Source: Ahaetulla prasina (taxonomy: Eukaryota; Chordata; Lepidosauria; Squamata; Colubridae). From it: a stretch of 64,000 nucleotides of DNA. The notes under the pieces were generated by a model. The model was given only the letters and a program-made list of their open reading frames with translations, was not told the DNA's origin and ran no database searches. Positions 22,143-33,350 of the stretch are shown here, piece by piece. The DNA lies in contig NC_080546.1 in NCBI RefSeq assembly GCF_028640845.1, positions 56,245,409 to 56,309,408 on the forward strand. The letters are read 5' to 3'. Position 1 is the first letter of the stretch; every line of letters begins with the position of its first letter. Position numbers and translations under genes: made by a program.

Positions 22143-22647
22143 TGTTGTGTCTTGCCCGCCCTCAGAGCAGCCGGGGCCTTCTTATCTGCTCCCGAACACG
22201 GAGGAATGTATGCCTCCCGGCCCCAGTCCTGGCTCCATGCCCAGACAAACTGCAGAAGGAGCATCTCCTGCCCCAGCCCTGACTCCATGCCCAGGCAAAC
22301 GGAGCAGCTAGACCCTCCCCTCCTCCACAGCAGGTGAGCCTGAGGAGGTTTATTACCAACAGCTGATTGGAGTGACCTCGCATCAGAAGATTGGAGGCGG
22401 AGGCAACAGAGGAAGGAGGGCAGGCCTTAATGAGTGCTGAGTCATGGAGCCACACCCCATGGCCTATATAAAGGATCTACTTTCTGGCAGTCTCTGAGTC
22501 AGGCAAAGTCAAACTTATCTTGCTGAAGTCACTTACTGGTCTCCTGCCTGCTCTGAGGACTTTGCTAGGACTTTGGGCAGAGCTGCAGAGGCAAGCCTGA
22601 TTCGGATTTCCCTGACCCAGCCGTCAGCGGAGGAGTGGGACACGACA
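22143..22647 (+). repeat. Sushi-type element 1, 5' LTR
   Basis: 505 bp, TGTTGTG to ACGACA. Compared with the 3' LTR it has an internal duplication of about 50 bp (near 22225-22285) and several one-base losses in C, G and A runs. TATATAAA lies at 22465-22472, and the predicted RNA start GAGTCAGGCAA at 22496 is 31 bases downstream. Confidence 0.93.
22465..22506 (+). promoter_or_regulatory. LTR core promoter and predicted RNA start
   Basis: TATATAAA at 22465-22472, then GAGTCAGGCAA at 22496-22506. The latter is an 11-base perfect complement of 22650-22660, so it is the expected 5' end of a self-primed transcript. Confidence 0.7.
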
Positions 22648-22649
22648 TC

Positions 22650-22660
22650 TTGCCTGACTC
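22650..22660 (+). promoter_or_regulatory. Self-complementary primer binding site
   Basis: TTGCCTGACTC, two bases after the LTR. It does not start with TGG as tRNA-primed sites do, but it pairs with the predicted RNA 5' end. Self-priming is established for Tf1 and its Sushi-group relatives; the application here is inference. Confidence 0.7.
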
Positions 22661-22676
22661 CTCACACATCTACAAG

Positions 22677-23640
22677 ATGGATCAGCAACAGCTGGCGCTG
22701 ATTGTGCAGCAGCTACAAACAGATAACCAGCAACTGCAACAGCAAGTCGCCCAGCTGACTGCTCAACTGGCTGCTGGGAATGCCCCAGCAGTCCAACCTC
22801 CTCCTCCTCCTCCTCAGCGCCACAGCCCGGTACGGTGCGGAGAAGTTCTCAGGGCGGATGGAGATGTTCCCGGCCTTCATGGCCCAGTGCCAGACCTACA
22901 TGGCAATGCGGCCGGGGGACTTTCCAGATGACCGGGCCAGGGTGGCCTTCGTGATGAACCTGTTGTCTGGCCAGGCTGCGCAGTGGGCCACGCCCTTGGT
23001 GCTCAGGGACAGCCCCTTGCTGGCGGACTACCAGGGGTTCTGGGGGCAACTACGCCTGATGTATGAAGACCCTGTGCGGGCCCAGACGGCTGCCTGGCGC
23101 CTCGGAGAGATCCAACAAGGGCCCCACCCCCTCCGGGAGTACATCGCGGAATTCCGGTTGCTGTGCCATGATTCGGACTGGAGCGACCACGGCACTGGCG
23201 GGCCGCGTTCAGAGGGCCTTTCGGAAGAGCACCAGGACGAGCTGCCACAGGTGAACGCGCCGTGGACCCTCGTTGACCTGGTGCCCCTCTGCCTGCGCCT
23301 CGACACCCGTCTCCAGCAATGCCCGTCCTGTCGCCGCCCGCAACCGTCAAAGACCGTCGCCCTCCCTCGACCCGTGCCGACCCGTCCGGGCCACCCGCGC
23401 CGTGGCCGCCGCCGAGAGCCCATGGAGTTAGGAGCGGCCAGGCCTCGCCTGGCGGCCAGGCGGGCGGGCGCCAAGGGGCTGTGCTTGTACTGTGGGGAGC
23501 CCGGCCATTTCGCCGCGCATGCCCCAGGAAGCGCGGCGGAACACGTCGCCCGTCCCGAATCCCGGCCTGGCCAGTCGGGAAGCAGGGCAGGCCCGGCCAG
23601 AAACCCTAGGCGGGCACGGACCAACCCCGCCAGACATGGC
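22677..23640 (+). pseudogene. Sushi-type Gag, frameshifted
   Basis: Starts at ATG 22677 with a Gln/Leu-rich coiled-coil stretch (MDQQQLALIVQQLQTDNQQL) and a poly-Pro run. It then shifts frame near 22830 into the capsid-like part (KFSGRMEMFPAFMAQCQTY, LLSGQAAQWATPLVL, LREYIAEFRLLCHDSDW). The zinc knuckle CLYCGEPGHFAAHAP near 23485-23525 has lost its last Cys through a local change; the sister element keeps it. The protein would form the particle. The closest known relatives by motif are PEG10, LDOC1 and RTL proteins. Confidence 0.78.
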
Positions 23641-23689
23641 GGCGTGGACCGGGCCCCTCGGCACCTGATTTTGGACACCGGGTGTGGGT

Positions 23690-26600
23690 GGGTGACCGGC
23701 GGAAGGATCCCGGCGCACGCTGGTGGATTCAGGGGCCACCACGAACTTTATGGACCGGGCCTTCGTGGACCATTTGGTGTCCCCTTGGTTCCGGTAGACC
23801 CTCCGATGGCGTCGAGACCATCGGCGGGAGGAGCTGGTGGCGGACCCATTAACCGCCACGCAGCCCTTGCGCCTCGCCGCCGGGGACCACGAGGCGATTC
23901 GCTTCTACGTGACGGACCTCCACTTCCCAGTGATCCTCGGACTGGCCTGGCTGCGGACGCCACGACCCTCAGGTGGCCTGGTGGCGGGCGCCATCTCGTT
24001 CCCAGCCTGCAGTGTGTCGACCACATCCGCCACACCTGCGCGGCCAGGGCGTCTTCACCCGGCCGTCGCCGTGCCCCTGAGCTGCAGGACTTCGCTGGCG
24101 TCTTCAGCGAAAGGAGGCGGACCGCTTACCCCGCACGGCCCTCGACTGCCCGTGGACCTGCAACCCGGCGCCCGCTGCCGCAGGCGCCTGTATTCCATGT
24201 CCGAGCCGAGTTGGCGCCCTCAGGGACTTTCTGGACAAAAATCTGGCCCGAGGTTCATCCGGCCTTCAAGTCCCTCTGTCGGCCCCGGTCCTCTTCGTAA
24301 AAAGAAGGCGATTTGCGCCTGTGTTGCGACTACCGCCGGCTGAACGCCATCACGGTGCGGAATCGCTACCCCTGCCGCTCATCCCGGGCTGATGGACCGG
24401 CTGCGGAGGCCTCCATCTTTACCAAGCTCGACCTCCGGGGCCTACAACCTGGTGCGGATGCGTGAAGGGGCGAGTGGAAGGCGGCGTTCGGCACCGGTAC
24501 GGACACTACGAGTACACGGTCATGCCGTTCGGGCTGACCAACGCCCCGCCGTCTTCCAACATTTTATGAGCGATGTGTTCCGGGACATGTTGGATCGGTT
24601 CGTGGTGATCTACCTGGCGACATCCTGGTCTACTCGGTCCAGGAAAGTCACCTCCAGCACCTCCGCCTGGTCCTGCAGCGCCTGCGGAGCACCAGCTCGC
24701 CAAGCTGGAGAAGTGTTTTTCCTCCGGTCGTCCATTGAGTTCCTCGGGCACATCCTCTCACCGAGGATCGCCATGGACCAGCGCAAGGTGGAGGCCCTGA
24801 GCAGCTGGGAAGCCCGCGTCGGGTGAAGGATGTCCAGCGGCTGCTGGGCCGCCAGTACTATCGGACCTTCATCCCGGGCTTCGCCATGCGCTGGCGGCTC
24901 CGCTCACCCAGCTCCTTCAGAAGAAGGTCCCGTTCGGTGGGGTCCCCGCGGGAGGAAGCCTTCACGGCTCTCAGAAGGCTTTCGTCACGGAGCCCATCCT
25001 GCGACATCCCGACCCGCACCGGCCTTCGTGGTGGCGGGCGCCTCCAACGTCGCCCTCGGGCGGTGCTGCTACAGGCCCGGCGGATGGCGGCACTCTTTTC
25101 CCTGCGCGTACTACTCGCGGGCTCAACCCTTCCGGCGCAACTATACCATCTGGGAAAAGGAGTTGCTGGCTATCAAGGCCGCGTTCGGCGTGGCGGCACC
25201 ACCTGGAGGGCCCGGCATCAGGTGGAGGCCGAACGGACCATCGGAACCTCGAACATCTCACCACGGCTCGGAAGTTGAACCAGCGGCAGATCCGGTGGTC
25301 GCTGTTCTTTGCCCGGTTCAACTTCCGCGTCACCTATATCCCCCGCGGCCACAACCGGGCGGACACCCTGTCCGTGGCGGAGTACCTGGCGCCCAAGACC
25401 CTCTTCCTCCACGGACCGTACTGCGGCGGAAGCCTTGGCCGCCGCCGGGAACCGGTGGACTTACGGGCCGGGTGCGAGGCGCAGCGCCAAGACGCCTGGT
25501 CTCAGCAGCGGCGAGCAGAGGCGGGCCACGTCTCCGTGGACATTGGAAGAGCGTACTCAAGTTCCGGGCGGTTGTATGTGCAGGGCGCTCCGGTCCCTCG
25601 TCCTGACCCAGTGCCACGACAACCCTGCCGCGGGCCATTTCGGGTTTTTCAAGACTCTCAACCTGGTAACGCGGACCTTCTGGTGGCCCCGGGTGCGGCA
25701 TGATGTCCATGCCTATGTGACGTCCTGCGTGCCATGCCGGCAAGCCAAGGCCGCCACGGGGGCCCCTCCCAGTCTCCTCCAGCCCTTGCCGACTCCTGAC
25801 AGACCCTGGGGGGCGATTTCCATGGACTTCCTGATGGACCTGCCGCCGTCCTCGGGGTTCACCACGGTGCTGGTGGTGGTGGACATGCTCACCAAGATGG
25901 CACACTTCATCCCGTGCCACGGGCTGCCCACCGCCACCAAGACGGCCCGTCTCTTCTTGCAGCACGTCTTCCGCCTCCACGGTCTGCCGGACAGGGTGGT
26001 GTCGGACCGTGGGGTGCAGTTCACGGCTCGCTTTTGGAAGAGCCTGATGGCCGCATTGGAGGTGCAGGTGTGCCTGTCGTCGGCGCACCATCCGGAGACC
26101 GATGGCGGGACGGAGAAGGTCATCGGCGTCCTGGAACAGTACCTCCGGTGCTTCGTGAACCAACAGCAGGACAACTGGGCCGATTACCTGTCCCTGGCGG
26201 AGTTCGCATTCAACAACTCCCAACACACCTCCACCCAGACCACCCCGTTCCAGGCCAACTTAGGGTACCATCCGCGGCTCTTCCCTCTGGCGCCCCCGGA
26301 CTCCCCGGTTCCCGAGAAACAGTCCTTTCTCTCCGAGTTGCATGCGGTCCAGCAGATAGTGCGTCGGCAGCTGAATCGGGCGAAGGAGGACTACAAGCGG
26401 GTCGCCGATCGTTCCCGATGGGCAACACCCGCTGGTGGTCGGAGAGCGTGTGGCTCTCCACAAAGCATCTCCCGTCCGACCGGCGGCGAAGAAACTGGAC
26501 CACCGGTTCATCGGTCCGTTCCCGTCGGCGGTCATCAATCCGGTGGCCTACCGACTGACCCTGCCGCGTTCCATGCGGATCCATCCGTCTTCCATCGGTC

Positions 26601-27125
26601 CTTGCTGGTCCCTGAGGCCCGCCGTCTCCCTCCGGTGCCCGCGCCACCCGTCGCTGTCGGCGAGGGCGGGGTGGAGGAGTATGAGTGCACAGCATCGCGA
26701 CTCCGCTGGCTGAAGGCGCTTCAATACCTGGTTGCGTGGCAAGTGCAGGACCGAGTTCACCTGGGTCAACGCCTCCGGCGTCACGCCCGGACCTGGTGCG
26801 GGCCTTCCACGAGCAGAACCCGGCCCGACCGCATCCCGATCGTCAGCCCCAGGGGAAGGGCCCTGCGGTGAGGGATAGTGTTGTGTCTTGCCCGCCCTCA
26901 GAGCAGCCAGGGCCTTCTTATCTGCTCCCGAACACGGAGGAATGTATGCCTCCCGGCCCCAGCCCTGACTCCATGCCCAGGCAAACGGAGCAGCTAGACC
27001 CCTCCCCCTCCTCCACAGCATGTGAGCCTGAGGAGGGTTTATTACCAACAGCTGATTGGAGTGACCCTCGCATCAGAAGATTGGATAGGCGGAGGCAACA
27101 GAAGGAAGGGAGGGGCAGGCCTTAA
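23690..27125 (+). pseudogene. Sushi-type Pol with chromodomain and LTR-encoded tail
   Basis: Protease site LVDSGATT at 23720-23743. RT is badly frameshifted at 24200-24900: VFQHF and DRFVVIYL are readable, but the catalytic box after YL is disrupted by lost bases. RNase H lies near 25010-25330. The integrase frame (about 25590-26420) is open, with the H2C2 finger (H and GHF, CVPC), catalytic ISMDF, VVSDRGVQF and HHPETDGGTE. The chromodomain (EEYECTA, QYLVAW) starts near 26680 with frameshifts. The frame then enters the 3' LTR at 26879 and ends at TAA 27123-27125 after WSDPRIRRLDRRRQQ. Confidence 0.8.
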
Positions 27126-27343
27126 TGAGTGCTGAGTCATGGAGCCACACCCCATGGCCTATATAAAGGATCTGCTTTCTGGCAGTCTCTGAGTCAGGCA
27201 AAAGTCGAACTTATCTTGCTGAAGTCACTTACTGGTCTCCTGCCTGCTCTGAGGACTTTGCTAGGACTTTGGGCAGAGCTGCAGAGGCAAGCCTGATTCG
27301 GATTTCCCTGACCCGGCCGTCAGCGGAGCAGTGGGACACGACA
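26879..27343 (+). repeat. Sushi-type element 1, 3' LTR
   Basis: 465 bp with the same ends as the 5' LTR; TATATAAA at 27160-27167. Most of the sequence upstream of the TATA box (26879-27125) is open in the pol frame. Followed by TSD GACTT at 27344-27348. Confidence 0.92.
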
Positions 27344-28047
27344 GACTTAATTCTGGCTGCACAAGACCAAGCTTTAAGAACAAATGCATACAAAGCCAGA
27401 ATTAAGAACACAGCAACAGGCAGTAAATGCCGCCTATGCATGAAGTGGAAAAAACAGTGGACCACCTGGTTAGCAGCTGCAAGATCTCACAAGCTGACTA
27501 CAAGCAACAACATGACAAAATAGCAGCTATGGTGCACTGGAAGATCACAAGAAATATCATTTGCCTGGAGGCAAGAACTGGTGATACCATAAAATAGAGA
27601 AAGTCATAGAAAATGAAAAACTAAATTGCTCTGGGACTTTAGCATTCAAACAGATAGGATGTGCCAGACTTAACAATTGTTAATAAGAAAGACAAATAAG
27701 TTGGGTTCGTGGATGCTGCATACCTGGAAACAGCAAAATAAAATATAAAGAACTGGAGAAAATCACAAAGTACAAAGATCTGTAAATAGTATTATAACAA
27801 CTGTGGCCAAAAAAAAAAAGCACAAAGATAGTACCAACACTAATAGGTGTCTTGGGTATAATCCAAGACATCTGGAACATTTGAACATCATTGGCATTGA
27901 TAAAATCACCATCAGTCAATTGCAAAAGGCAGATTGACATGGAACAGTTTATATTCTGTGATGATTCCTTTAACACCATCAAACATTAATTTCTGCCTAT
28001 ACCAGTTCTTGACATTTGGTTGTCTACATGACCTATAATAATAAATT
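27344..28047 (+). mobile_element. R4/Dong-like LINE, piece 3 of 3
   Basis: Resumes in frame with DLILAAQDQALRTNAYKARI. It continues with a damaged C-terminal zinc motif (CRLCMKWKKQW) and the restriction-like endonuclease region (KIKYKELEKITKYKDL near 27735-27785). It ends near 28047 with an AATAATAAAT tail. Confidence 0.65.
27349..27790 (+). pseudogene. R4-like zinc motif and restriction-like endonuclease, decayed
   Basis: The open stretch up to 27523 reads the linker and CCHC region; the second half of the knuckle is shifted. Beyond it, the ENEKLN and KELEKITKYKDL stretches correspond to the endonuclease region conserved in R2/R4 LINEs. Stops at 27521, 27596 and elsewhere make it inactive. 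Confidence 0.55.
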
Positions 28048-28165
28048 TTTAAGAAGAGATTGTACAGCTCTTTGTCTGAAATGTTATAGGCTTTCCTGCT
28101 TGAGCAGCAGGTTGGACTAGAAGACTTCCAAGGTCCCTTCCAATTCAGTTTTTCTGTTGTTCAGT
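28048..28165 (+). mobile_element. CR1 LINE 3'-end fragment
   Basis: Contains the CR1 terminus GGTTGGACTAGAAGACTTCC followed by AAGGTCCCTTCCAA, homologous to 1730-1785 and 52610-52671. It is more diverged than those. Confidence 0.75.
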
Positions 28166-28271
28166 TAAAACAAATTACATTCCTGACAAAAGCATCATCT
28201 AGTTGGCTTATCATTCAAAAACCAGAATACTTTTTATTGTAAGAAAATTGACCCTGTAACTTAGCTACAAG

Positions 28272-28745
28272 AGATTAATTGATTGATTGATTGATTGTGT
28301 ACCATCAAGTTGTTTTTCTCTTTTAGTGACCACGTTTTCTCCAAGACATTCTATCCCTAACCTCCTCTTTGAAGTCTCCTAATAGTGCATTTATTGCTAT
28401 TATAACTTTGTCCAGCCACCTTGCTGATGGTCATCCTGGTCTTCTCTTTTCTTCTATCTTTCCAAGCATTAGAACTCTTTTCAGAGAATTGAATCTTTGT
28501 AGAATGTGCCCAATAGTTCTTGAGTGAGAACTATGATTTTATATATTTGATGATCCATTGGTTTATTTTCTTTCCTGCCCATAGTTCAGGAGTCTTCTCC
28601 AACACCAGTTCAAAGGCATCCATAGGCATCCATCCATCCATTCAAAGGCATCTTCCTATCCTGCATTTTAAAGTCCAACTTTCACTTTCACAAAGTATCT
28701 GTATTGGAGAGTCAGATAAAAACCTGCATAAATACATAAGATAAT
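28272..28745 (-). mobile_element. Bov-B (RTE) LINE 3' fragment
   Basis: Minus-strand translation gives DAFELVLEKTPELWAGKKINQ and SLKRVLMLGKIEEKRR with ARWLDK. These match the Bov-B RT C-terminal end in order, with stops. The 3' end carries a short (ATTG)n run at 28275-28298, a usual Bov-B tail. Family from remembered Bov-B motifs. Confidence 0.7.
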
Positions 28746-29422
28746 GCTTTTCAAAGCACACTTGGGACATACTGTAACTGCAATGAGTCATTTGTGAGAT
28801 AGTAAAAATATGTGATTACTGGAAATGCTTTGTTACTGATTACAACAGCATATAACCCCTAGTGAATAAATAAATAATCAAATATCACCTTTTGATATTA
28901 TAAATATGCAATTGGAAAATATTTAAAATAAAGTAAGCAAAATTCTCAACAACTTGTGATAAACCACAACACTCAAACTATATTTACTTTGTGCTTAAAC
29001 ACAAAGCTACTTTAGGTAACACAAGATATATAATTTTTTCTTATATTCAAGACAGCAAATAGCTGCAGTTTGACTTTTGTGAAGGTGACATCTCTTGCCT
29101 CATAGAACAGGCTTGGATAAGATGTACTGTAGTTATACTTAAGGCAAGATGAATGAATTTATGACTATTGAACATTACATTAACTTCCTGCACCACATTG
29201 TTTTTGCTTCAGGACTGCCACAGTATAGTAGTTTAATGTTGTTAAGGTTTCTTTAGCATGGGTCTGCCCCATCCTACCAGGACAGTCCAGGGTGATACAG
29301 CAGTTATTGCCTTCAGCTGATATTTGTGCCATCGCCATTTCTTTCTTTTTCTTTTTCAATTAGTGTTACAGGAACAAGGCCAAAAAAAAAAATATCTCCT
29401 CCCTTTTGCTAGCTGAAGGACA
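28746..29422. other. Unassigned AT-rich sequence
   Basis: Nothing supported. Confidence 0.45.
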
Positions 29423-29575
29423 CAAGGACATAGTGGTGGGATTCAGCCAGTTCGCACCACTTCGGGAGAACCGGTTGTTAACTTTCTGAGCAGTTTGGCA
29501 AACTGGTTGTTGGAAGAAATTATTAGGGCAGAGAACCGGTTGTTAAATTACTTGAATCCCACCACTGCAAGGACA
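29423..29575. mobile_element. hAT-type MITE with perfect 8-bp TSD
   Basis: 137-bp element (29431-29567) with terminal inverted repeats (A/C)GTGGTGGGATTCA differing at the first two bases only. It is flanked by CAAGGACA on both sides (29423-29430 and 29568-29575). The 8-bp duplication and short TIR place it in the hAT superfamily. It is non-coding. Confidence 0.9.
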
Positions 29576-30450
29576 CCTCCTCCATCTGGGGATTTGAAGC
29601 CCAAGATACAAACTGACACTAATAATATATGTTCACATAGTAATTGCTGTTTATTAATAATACAAAACAACAAATAGGTTGAGAAAACTCTTTGCTCATT
29701 TTGTGCCTTTGAGTCTGTTGACCTAGAAACTGCCTGAATGAGCCCCTGCAGTTTTATAGGGAAGATTTCAGAAGTGTTTTGCCATTACCTGTTTCCTAGA
29801 GCTGAGAAAAAGTGAATGGCCCAAGGTCATCCAGATGGTTTCATATCAAAAGTGGGACTAAAACTTATGATCTGTCAGTTTCTAGCCTGATGCCTTAACC
29901 TCCACACCAAATTTACTCTCTATAGAAGTGTCAGAAAAAGCCTTATCAACAAAAGAGAAAGTATGAACAAATGGTTAATGAATAGGCCCAAATAAAACTG
30001 AAGAGAAAAACTAAATCGAAAGATTTACTTTTAACATAGACCATATAGCATTGTACCAAGTTATCTGCCACATCTAGGTATTAGGTAGATAAAGTCTTTC
30101 ATTTCACAATCTGGGACCACTTAAAAAATTAAGATATTGTTCTTCACAGTAGTCATTGCCCTCATAGAGAATTCAAATGAGAAAAAAACCCAGTAAATCT
30201 GACCTTTCTCTTCAACCCTAGTTTCCCTAGACTTACATTAGTCTATAGATTAATATGAACATTAATTATAATATATTCTGATATAACAGAATCTTGATAA
30301 GTTTGTGTTTGTAGAGGTGCCCTTTACAAATATAAAGTATATTCACAGAAGTTTTACTTGTTCAGGATATTTCATTTTTTTAACCATGTGCTGTCTAACT
30401 ATGATTCTTATTTAAGTTATTCATGCTACAACCAATTATACACTTTCACC
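29576..30450. other. Unassigned AT-rich sequence
   Basis: Nothing supported. Confidence 0.45.
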
Positions 30451-30845
30451 CAAAGGTGGGTTTCAGCAGGTTGTGACCAGTTCTGGAGAACTGATGGTGG
30501 AAATTTTGAGTAGTTCAGAGAACCAGTAGTAAAAATTCTGACTGGCCCTGCCCCCATCTATTATCTGCCTCCCAAATCCCAGCTGATTGGGACAAAATGG
30601 GAATTTTGTAGCAACCTTCCCCTGGATTGGGGTGGGAATGGAGATTTTACAGTATCCTTCCCCTGCCATGCCCACCAAGCCACGCCCACCAAGCCATGCC
30701 TCTGATGATCATGCAGCTCAGCTGGGCATGGGGGGGGGCGAAGGGGGGGGCAGGGATTTTTGCTACCAGTTGGTTCTCCGAACCACCTGCCACCATCGCT
30801 ACCAGATCGGGTGATCCAGTCCGAACCGGGAGCATTTCACCCCTG
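30451..30845. mobile_element. Non-autonomous repeat with imperfect inverted ends
   Basis: Starts CAAAGGTGGGTTTCAGCAGG and ends, on the complement, CAGGGGTGAAATGCTCCCGG. The ends look like diverged inverted repeats, and the interior has repeated CACGCCCACCAAGCC-like words and G runs. No target duplication could be seen. It could be a DNA transposon derivative or two nested copies. Confidence 0.5.
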
Positions 30846-30929
30846 GGACTGTGGCAATGCTCCAATCATGTCCTTTTCCATATAATATGCCTCTTCCTAG
30901 CAGCCTGCTTATTGCAAAGATGGAAGGCA

Positions 30930-31195
30930 CATACCTGAGTTTTTGCTAGATTTAGTCTTAACTGATTATCTCAATAGTCATCTCTACCAGGGTTTCAGTT
31001 AAACATTGTTCAGCCTCCTCAAATGTTTTTTCTCTGTACAACCATTGTTCGATCATCAGCCTACATATAATTAGTACCTGAGGGAGCAGCTGATCATTGG
31101 TGTAAATAGCAAAAAGAGTTGGAGCAAATACACTACCTTGTGGTAAGCCATTCCTTTGATTCCTCTATCTGCTTCGCCTTCCCTGAGATTCCACA
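30930..31195 (-). pseudogene. LINE reverse transcriptase fragment, family unassigned
   Basis: The minus strand translates to NGLPQGSVFAPTLFAIYTND followed by KTFEEAEQCLTETLVEM. That is RT motif B and the region after motif C of a Jockey/CR1-group LINE. It differs from the CR1, L2 and CR1-group copies elsewhere in the window. The Asp pair of motif C is lost. Confidence 0.65.
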
Positions 31196-31282
31196 AAAAT
31201 TATAATTATATAATGATAATTATAAATTATAAATTATAATCCTATTATAATCCTTAATTTTCAGTGTGGAAAACAATTCCTT

Positions 31283-31620
31283 ATAGCTCATGGGGATGCA
31301 ATGGCTCAGTGGTTAAAGTGGTTAAAACATCCCAGGTTCAAGACCTAAGCACTACACCTTGGGATGAGCTTCTGTTCTTGTCTCAACTCCTGCCAACCTA
31401 GCAGTTTGAAAGCATACAAATGGAAAAAAATAAATAGGTACCATTTTGGTGGGAAGATAACAACATTCCATGCATCTCGGTATATAATCATGTGGCCACA
31501 TGACCATGCAAGTGTCTTCATACAACACTGGCTCCTTTGGCTAAGAAATGGAGATGAGCATCTCCCTAGAGTTCAACAAGATTGGATAGGGGAAACTTTT
31601 ACCTTTTCCTAATAGCTCAT
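31283..31620 (+). mobile_element. tRNA-derived SINE (Sauria-like), complete copy
   Basis: Body 31292-31611, flanked by ATAGCTCAT on both sides (31283-31291 and 31612-31620). The head has pol III boxes: A box TGGCTCAGTGG (31302-31312) and B box GGTTCAAGACC (31335-31345). The body matches, on the opposite strand, the truncated SINE at 2047-2333 and ends CTTTTACCTTTT. It is an old, diverged copy. Confidence 0.82.
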
Positions 31621-32786
31621 ATGTAGCAAACCTAGATTTAACAAAGATCTGTGACTAGAACCTTCTTTACAGTTATTTTAATGGAATAGGAAATGCTAGA
31701 GCAGAGGACACTGGCTCTAGATTATGGGGTTACCTCTGCCTCCCTAAACTGTTTCTGTTTTCTCTCCTACAATATTTTTTTACCAGGATGAGGAAAAACT
31801 GTAGGGATTTTGTAAGTGCCTTAGCATTTTTATTTGGAGAGCATGATTCTATTATGAAAATATTAAATCCTCTCTCTGTTATGGACATTAATCCTAAATC
31901 ACTTATCTCCTCTTTGGTAGCTGATAATAGTGAAAAATCCTATTCACAGATTTTCCACAGCATGTCTTATTTGGCCCTAAATTAACTCAATAAGAATGAT
32001 ATGCACTGTCTGTAATGTTTCACAGCTGGTTATCAGCACTTCTACTTTTTTCATACACTTTTTAGGGGTGGAATTCTCCCTTTCATAGTGGCAGTATTCA
32101 TTGACCTTTAATAATTTAGATATTTCATCTTTTGCTATTCTGTAGCTTAAGTCTTTAATTGATTGCTAGAAGCATCTTGATAATAGAAAAAAAGCAACCT
32201 GGTATTGGAGTATTTTTCCTGTAATATAAACTTCATTTCAGTAATTCACACACAGAGATTCATTTGTTGCAAGAATATGAAACAGATACAATACAGATTT
32301 ATTACATAACAAAATCACTTTTAAAACAAACAAAAATTTGGAAAATTGACTTTGTCAGATGATTCAGTTGATAACATCCACTCATCACAGGGAATAGACA
32401 ATTTGTTGTTTTGGGGGGGGTTTGTATATGAAGTTTTTTTAGTGTATAATAATTTAGTCTTTTAACAATATGAAACAAAGTAATTTACCACATTTTACTT
32501 GCTATGGGAAGATGGCACATGGGTGAATATTATACTCTCAAATGTTCATTTCATATTCAAAAAAATTGTAAATTGAAAATTGTATGAATCTAACAGCACA
32601 GTTTAACATGTGTCTAAAGAATGTTTTATTTTTTACTAGATATGCCCCACATGCAATTCAAAGTCATGGTTATTACCTATAATGATCTGCCTGACATAGA
32701 ACCAGGCTATTGCAGTACTGCCTTTCTCCATTGCCTTTGCTCAGTCCACTAGATCTAGCAAAGAGGCCATGGGTCTCTTCCAATCT
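31621..32786. other. Unassigned AT-rich sequence
   Basis: Nothing supported. Confidence 0.45.
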
Positions 32787-33350
32787 TGTTTATTTATTTA
32801 TTAATCATACTTTTATACCGCACCATCTCCTGTAGGACTCAGGGCGGTTCACAGGCATATTAAAAGACAATATAATAAATAAGCATTAAAAACCCAATTA
32901 AAACTAAATATTATCAAAGCCAAATCACTAAAAACAGTAAAAACCGGTTAAAAACCCCATTAAAATTTAGCTAAAACATTTTATTCTTAGGCTAGTCCAG
33001 CGCGCTGAAATAATAAAGTCTTCAGTTCATGTCTGAAGGTCCGGAGGTCGGGGAGTTGTCGTAATCCTGGAGGAAGCTCGTTCCACAGGGCTGGTGCCAC
33101 CACAGAGAAGGCCCTCCCCCTGGGGGTCGCCAACCTACATTGTTTGGTCGATGGCACCCTGAGGAGGCCCACTCTGTGGGAGCGCACGGGTCGTTGGGAG
33201 GCAATCGGCGGCAGAAGGCGGTCTCGAAGGTATCCCAGTCCTAAGCCATGGAGCACTTTAAAGATGGTAACCAAAACCTTGAATTGCACCCGGAAGGCTA
33301 CTGGTAGCCAGTGTAGACCACGCAGGATGGGTGTTATATGGGAGCAACGC
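32787..33350 (-). mobile_element. L2 LINE, 3' part (split by Sushi-type element 2)
   Basis: Begins with a TTTA tail and the L2 3' terminus, then reads back into the RT C-terminal domain. Minus-strand protein includes HITPILRGLHWLPVAF, FKVLVTIFKVLHGLG and ALWNELPPGL. It joins 38133-38539 when the LTR element and one AACGC are removed. Confidence 0.88.
33346..33350. repeat. Target-site duplication AACGC (left)
   Basis: Matches 38133-38137 around Sushi-type element 2. Confidence 0.9.

Larger units (their letters stand above)
22143..27343 (+). mobile_element. Gypsy LTR retrotransposon, Sushi-type chromovirus, element 1
   Basis: A 5.2-kb element with two LTRs and TSD GACTT. The Tf1/Sushi group is indicated by an integrase followed by a chromodomain, a Gag like that of the domesticated PEG10/LDOC1 family, and a self-complementary primer site in place of a tRNA site. 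It interrupts the R4-like LINE. The integrase region is open, whereas gag, protease and RT carry many single-base indels. Confidence 0.9.

Noticed and set aside
25330..26226. 298-residue minus-strand frame across the integrase
   Set aside because: Antisense shadow of the plus-strand integrase, which has the catalytic motifs.
30451..30845. A target duplication for this repeat
   Set aside because: I compared 8-bp flanks at several candidate ends and none matched, so the class is left open.
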